Shown here piece by piece: positions 6,008 to 7,347 of a stretch of 7,347 bases of DNA. The stretch comes from Casp-actino8 sp945862545 (lineage in GTDB: Bacteria > Actinomycetota > Acidimicrobiia > Acidimicrobiales > Ilumatobacteraceae), in assembly GCA_945862545.1 (NCBI GenBank), contig CAMAYS010000106.1:1-7347 (forward strand). Reading direction: 5' to 3'. Position numbers and translations under genes: made by a program. Within the stretch, counting starts at the first letter, position 1. Every line of letters begins with the position of its first letter. The notes under the pieces were generated by a model that was not told the origin of the DNA, did not search any database, and was given only the letters and a program-made list of their open reading frames with translations.

Positions 6008-7069
6008 TTACATATGGCGGTGGCTGACATAATGCGCCAAAGCAACAAGTTCAACCTTGGCCTCGGGCAACACCGGTAATGCCTCAAGGGAATCAATCGC
6101 CTGGGCGGTCAGCGAGGAAATCAATTCTTCCATCTCGGCGAGAGCTCCTGAGTCGATGATGGCTTCTTGGGCTCGGCGAACATCGTCATCGGAAAGAACA
6201 TCTAAACCGACCTTGTCCAGAACCCTGGCCTGGCTGTGCGATGCGCGCTCAACGGCCATTGCCATTAACGGTGTTGGCTTACCCTCTCGCAGATCATCAC
6301 CTACTGGTTTGCCCGTCAGTGCCGTGTCACCAAAAACGCCCATCACATCATCACGCATTTGAAAAGCGTCACCGAGCGGAAGTCCATAGGCGCTCAGCAA
6401 TGGAAGGAGTTCTTCTTTGCGCTCAGGCGCAGCGAGCATCGCCCCAAGATGTAACGGCCGCTCAATGGTGTACTTCCCACTTTTGTAGCGACAAATCCGT
6501 TCGGTCTTGTGGCGACGGCGTTCATTGCGCGATGTACCGATCAGATCAAGCAACTGACCAATGTTCAACTCAATGCGTAATTCGTGCCAAATCTCACGGG
6601 CAGCCGAGGGTGCATCACCCATCAAGCGATCGCTATAGACAAAAGCTAAGTCACCAACCAAGATGGCAATGCCTTCTCCGTATCGACGTGCCTCACCGCT
6701 TCCACCACTGAGACGATGTTGCTCGGCGAAAACTTCATGGGTGACAGCCACACCGCGACGCGTCAACGAACCGTCCATGATGTCATCATGAAACAGCGCG
6801 AAGGCATGTAAAAGTTCGAGTGCTGCGCCCGTGTCCAGACTCTTCAATGAGTCTGGATCTCCGCCCGCGCCAACGAAACCCCAGTGACTAAATGCCGGCC
6901 GTAATCGTTTGCCACCCGAATTCACAAGGCGACGAATATGTTCAACTGGGCTGGTCAGATCTTCATCAAAACTTGACCAACGGCTTTCCTCAACGCCAAG
7001 GACGACATCAAGATGAGTTTCAATTCGTCGAGCAATCTCAACGAGCGATGGCGGAGGTGTTGAACTCAC
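6008..7069 (-). CDS. Short-chain polyprenyl diphosphate synthase (FPP/GGPP type)
   Basis: This 353-aa trans-prenyltransferase condenses isopentenyl diphosphate with an allylic diphosphate. Motifs in order are GGKRLRP (52-58), the first aspartate motif DDIMD (95-99), GQ (171-172), KSGKYT (196-201), and the second motif QMRDDVMG (237-244) followed by GKPVGDDLREGK (253-264). The second motif is DDxxG rather than DDxxD, a form seen in actinobacterial GGPP synthases. Phe90, five residues before the first Asp, is the position at which an aromatic residue limits chain length in archaeal-type GGPP synthases, so a C15-C20 product is inferred. It could feed quinones, carotenoids or undecaprenyl phosphate. 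The start is GTG 7069, 20 nt after the xseB stop, without a visible Shine-Dalgarno; translation may depend on coupling. Gene order xseB-prenyl synthase mirrors E. coli xseB-ispA. Confidence 0.93.
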   Translation of the reverse strand: MSSTPPPSLVEIARRIETHLDVVLGVEESRWSSFDEDLTSPVEHIRRLVNSGGKRLRPAFSHWGFVGAGGDPDSLKSLDTGAALELLHAFALFHDDIMDGSLTRRGVAVTHEVFAEQHRLSGGSGEARRYGEGIAILVGDLAFVYSDRLMGDAPSAAREIWHELRIELNIGQLLDLIGTSRNERRRHKTERICRYKSGKYTIERPLHLGAMLAAPERKEELLPLLSAYGLPLGDAFQMRDDVMGVFGDTALTGKPVGDDLREGKPTPLMAMAVERASHSQARVLDKVGLDVLSDDDVRRAQEAIIDSGALAEMEELISSLTAQAIDSLEALPVLPEAKVELVALAHYVSHRHM

Positions 7070-7089
7070 AGTGTCAGGTTAGAGGTGAA

Positions 7090-7299
7090 TCAGGTTTCTA
7101 ATCCGCTCACAACGGTGTCAATTTGCATTTTGGCGTTACCAATCCGATCGCGACAGAGGCGAATCAGTTCTGACGCTCGTTCAACCTGACTTGCCAGAAC
7201 ATCAACGTCCACATCCGTTCGCTCAAGATCGCTCAGTATCTTCTCAAGTTCTTTCAATGCCTCGACATATCCGATTTCTGAAGAATCTTTTGTTGTCAT
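7090..7299 (-). CDS. xseB: Exodeoxyribonuclease VII small subunit
   Basis: The 69-aa product matches XseB in length and helical pattern: YVEALKELEKILSDLE (11-26), a short acidic turn, then LASQVERASELIRLCRDRIGNAKMQID (35-61). XseB forms long helical hairpins that bind several to one around XseA, making the exonuclease that degrades single-stranded DNA in both directions. The start is ATG 7299 with AAGGA at 7306-7310, a good distance away. It follows the end of xseA by 15 nt and precedes the prenyl synthase by 20 nt, the usual xseA-xseB pairing. Confidence 0.93.
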   Translation of the reverse strand: MTTKDSSEIGYVEALKELEKILSDLERTDVDVDVLASQVERASELIRLCRDRIGNAKMQIDTVVSGLET

Positions 7300-7305
7300 C
7301 GCTTT

Positions 7306-7310
7306 TCCTT
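7306..7310 (-). promoter_or_regulatory. Ribosome-binding site of xseB
   Basis: On the minus strand AAGGA precedes ATG 7299 by 6 nt, within an A-rich stretch just after the upstream stop codon. It fits the anti-Shine-Dalgarno well and fixes the xseB start. Confidence 0.75.
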
Positions 7311-7314
7311 TTTT

Positions 7315-7347
7315 CTAGTTCACAGTGCTGCTGATTGATCCATCAGC
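7315..7347 (-). CDS. xseA: Exodeoxyribonuclease VII large subunit, last 10 codons
   Basis: The reading frame at the right edge translates as ADGSISSTVN followed by TAG at 7317-7315. XseA proteins typically end with a short strand of the type ADGxxxSxV, and xseA normally lies directly upstream of xseB, so this is most likely the 3' end of xseA. Only ten residues are visible, so the call rests mainly on position. The rest of the gene lies outside the window. Confidence 0.65.
   Translation of the reverse strand, partial: ADGSISSTVN

Noticed and set aside
6340..6357. DDxxG second motif of the prenyl synthase as a possible inactivating change
   Set aside because: The DDxxG form is usual in actinobacterial short-chain synthases and the rest of the active site is intact.
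6241..6711. 156-codon plus-strand open frame inside the prenyl synthase
   Set aside because: His/Gln/Arg-rich shadow opposite a gene with both aspartate motifs intact.

Overview
The window looks like a chromosomal segment from an actinomycete-type bacterium of moderate GC, most plausibly an uncultivated aquatic member of the Acidimicrobiia. The pointers are a Thr/Pro-rich LysM lipoprotein, a short-chain prenyl synthase with the DDxxG form of the second aspartate motif, an ethylmalonyl-CoA-mutase-type B12 enzyme, and frequent GTG/TTG starts. This placement is inferred from protein style; there is no rRNA or other marker gene. Genes are packed almost end to end. I see no tRNA, rRNA, CRISPR array, insertion sequence or phage gene, and no gene-free stretch over 300 bases.

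Left block (1-1186, minus strand): a tyrosine/dual-specificity phosphatase with the HCxxGKDRTG P-loop, followed 38 nt downstream by the 5' part of a cyanophycinase-like (peptidase S51 / class-I glutamine-amidotransferase-like) gene that runs off the left edge. An 8-bp stem-loop lies exactly between a Shine-Dalgarno-like GAGGGG and the start codon of that second gene.

Central block (1275-4810, plus strand): 3-hydroxybutyryl-CoA dehydrogenase, leucyl/phenylalanyl-tRNA-protein transferase (aat) and an ethylmalonyl-CoA-mutase-type enzyme, spaced 19 nt apart and then overlapping by 8 nt. The dehydrogenase and mutase both fit the ethylmalonyl-CoA route of acetyl-CoA assimilation. They act before and after crotonyl-CoA carboxylase/reductase, which is not in this window. 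The aat gene between them belongs to the N-degron protein-turnover pathway. A perfect 10-bp inverted repeat sits in the divergent intergenic region between the phosphatase and the dehydrogenase and is a good operator candidate. A terminator-like hairpin is built into the last codons of the mutase gene.

Right block (4814-7347, minus strand, convergent with the central block after only 3 bp): reading in the direction of transcription, the tail of xseA, xseB, a short-chain polyprenyl diphosphate synthase, a single-LysM lipoprotein, and an unrecognised protein with an apparent Fe(II)/2-oxoglutarate oxygenase triad. Intergenic gaps are 15 to 61 nt, so one operon is possible. The xseB-prenyl synthase order resembles the xseB-ispA order of E. 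coli.

The items most worth a second look are the divergent palindrome, the stem-loop between ribosome-binding site and start codon, the aat gene inside a CoA-metabolism operon, the candidate oxygenase, and the terminator overlapping the mutase stop codon. I found no clear evidence for a wholly new multi-gene system.
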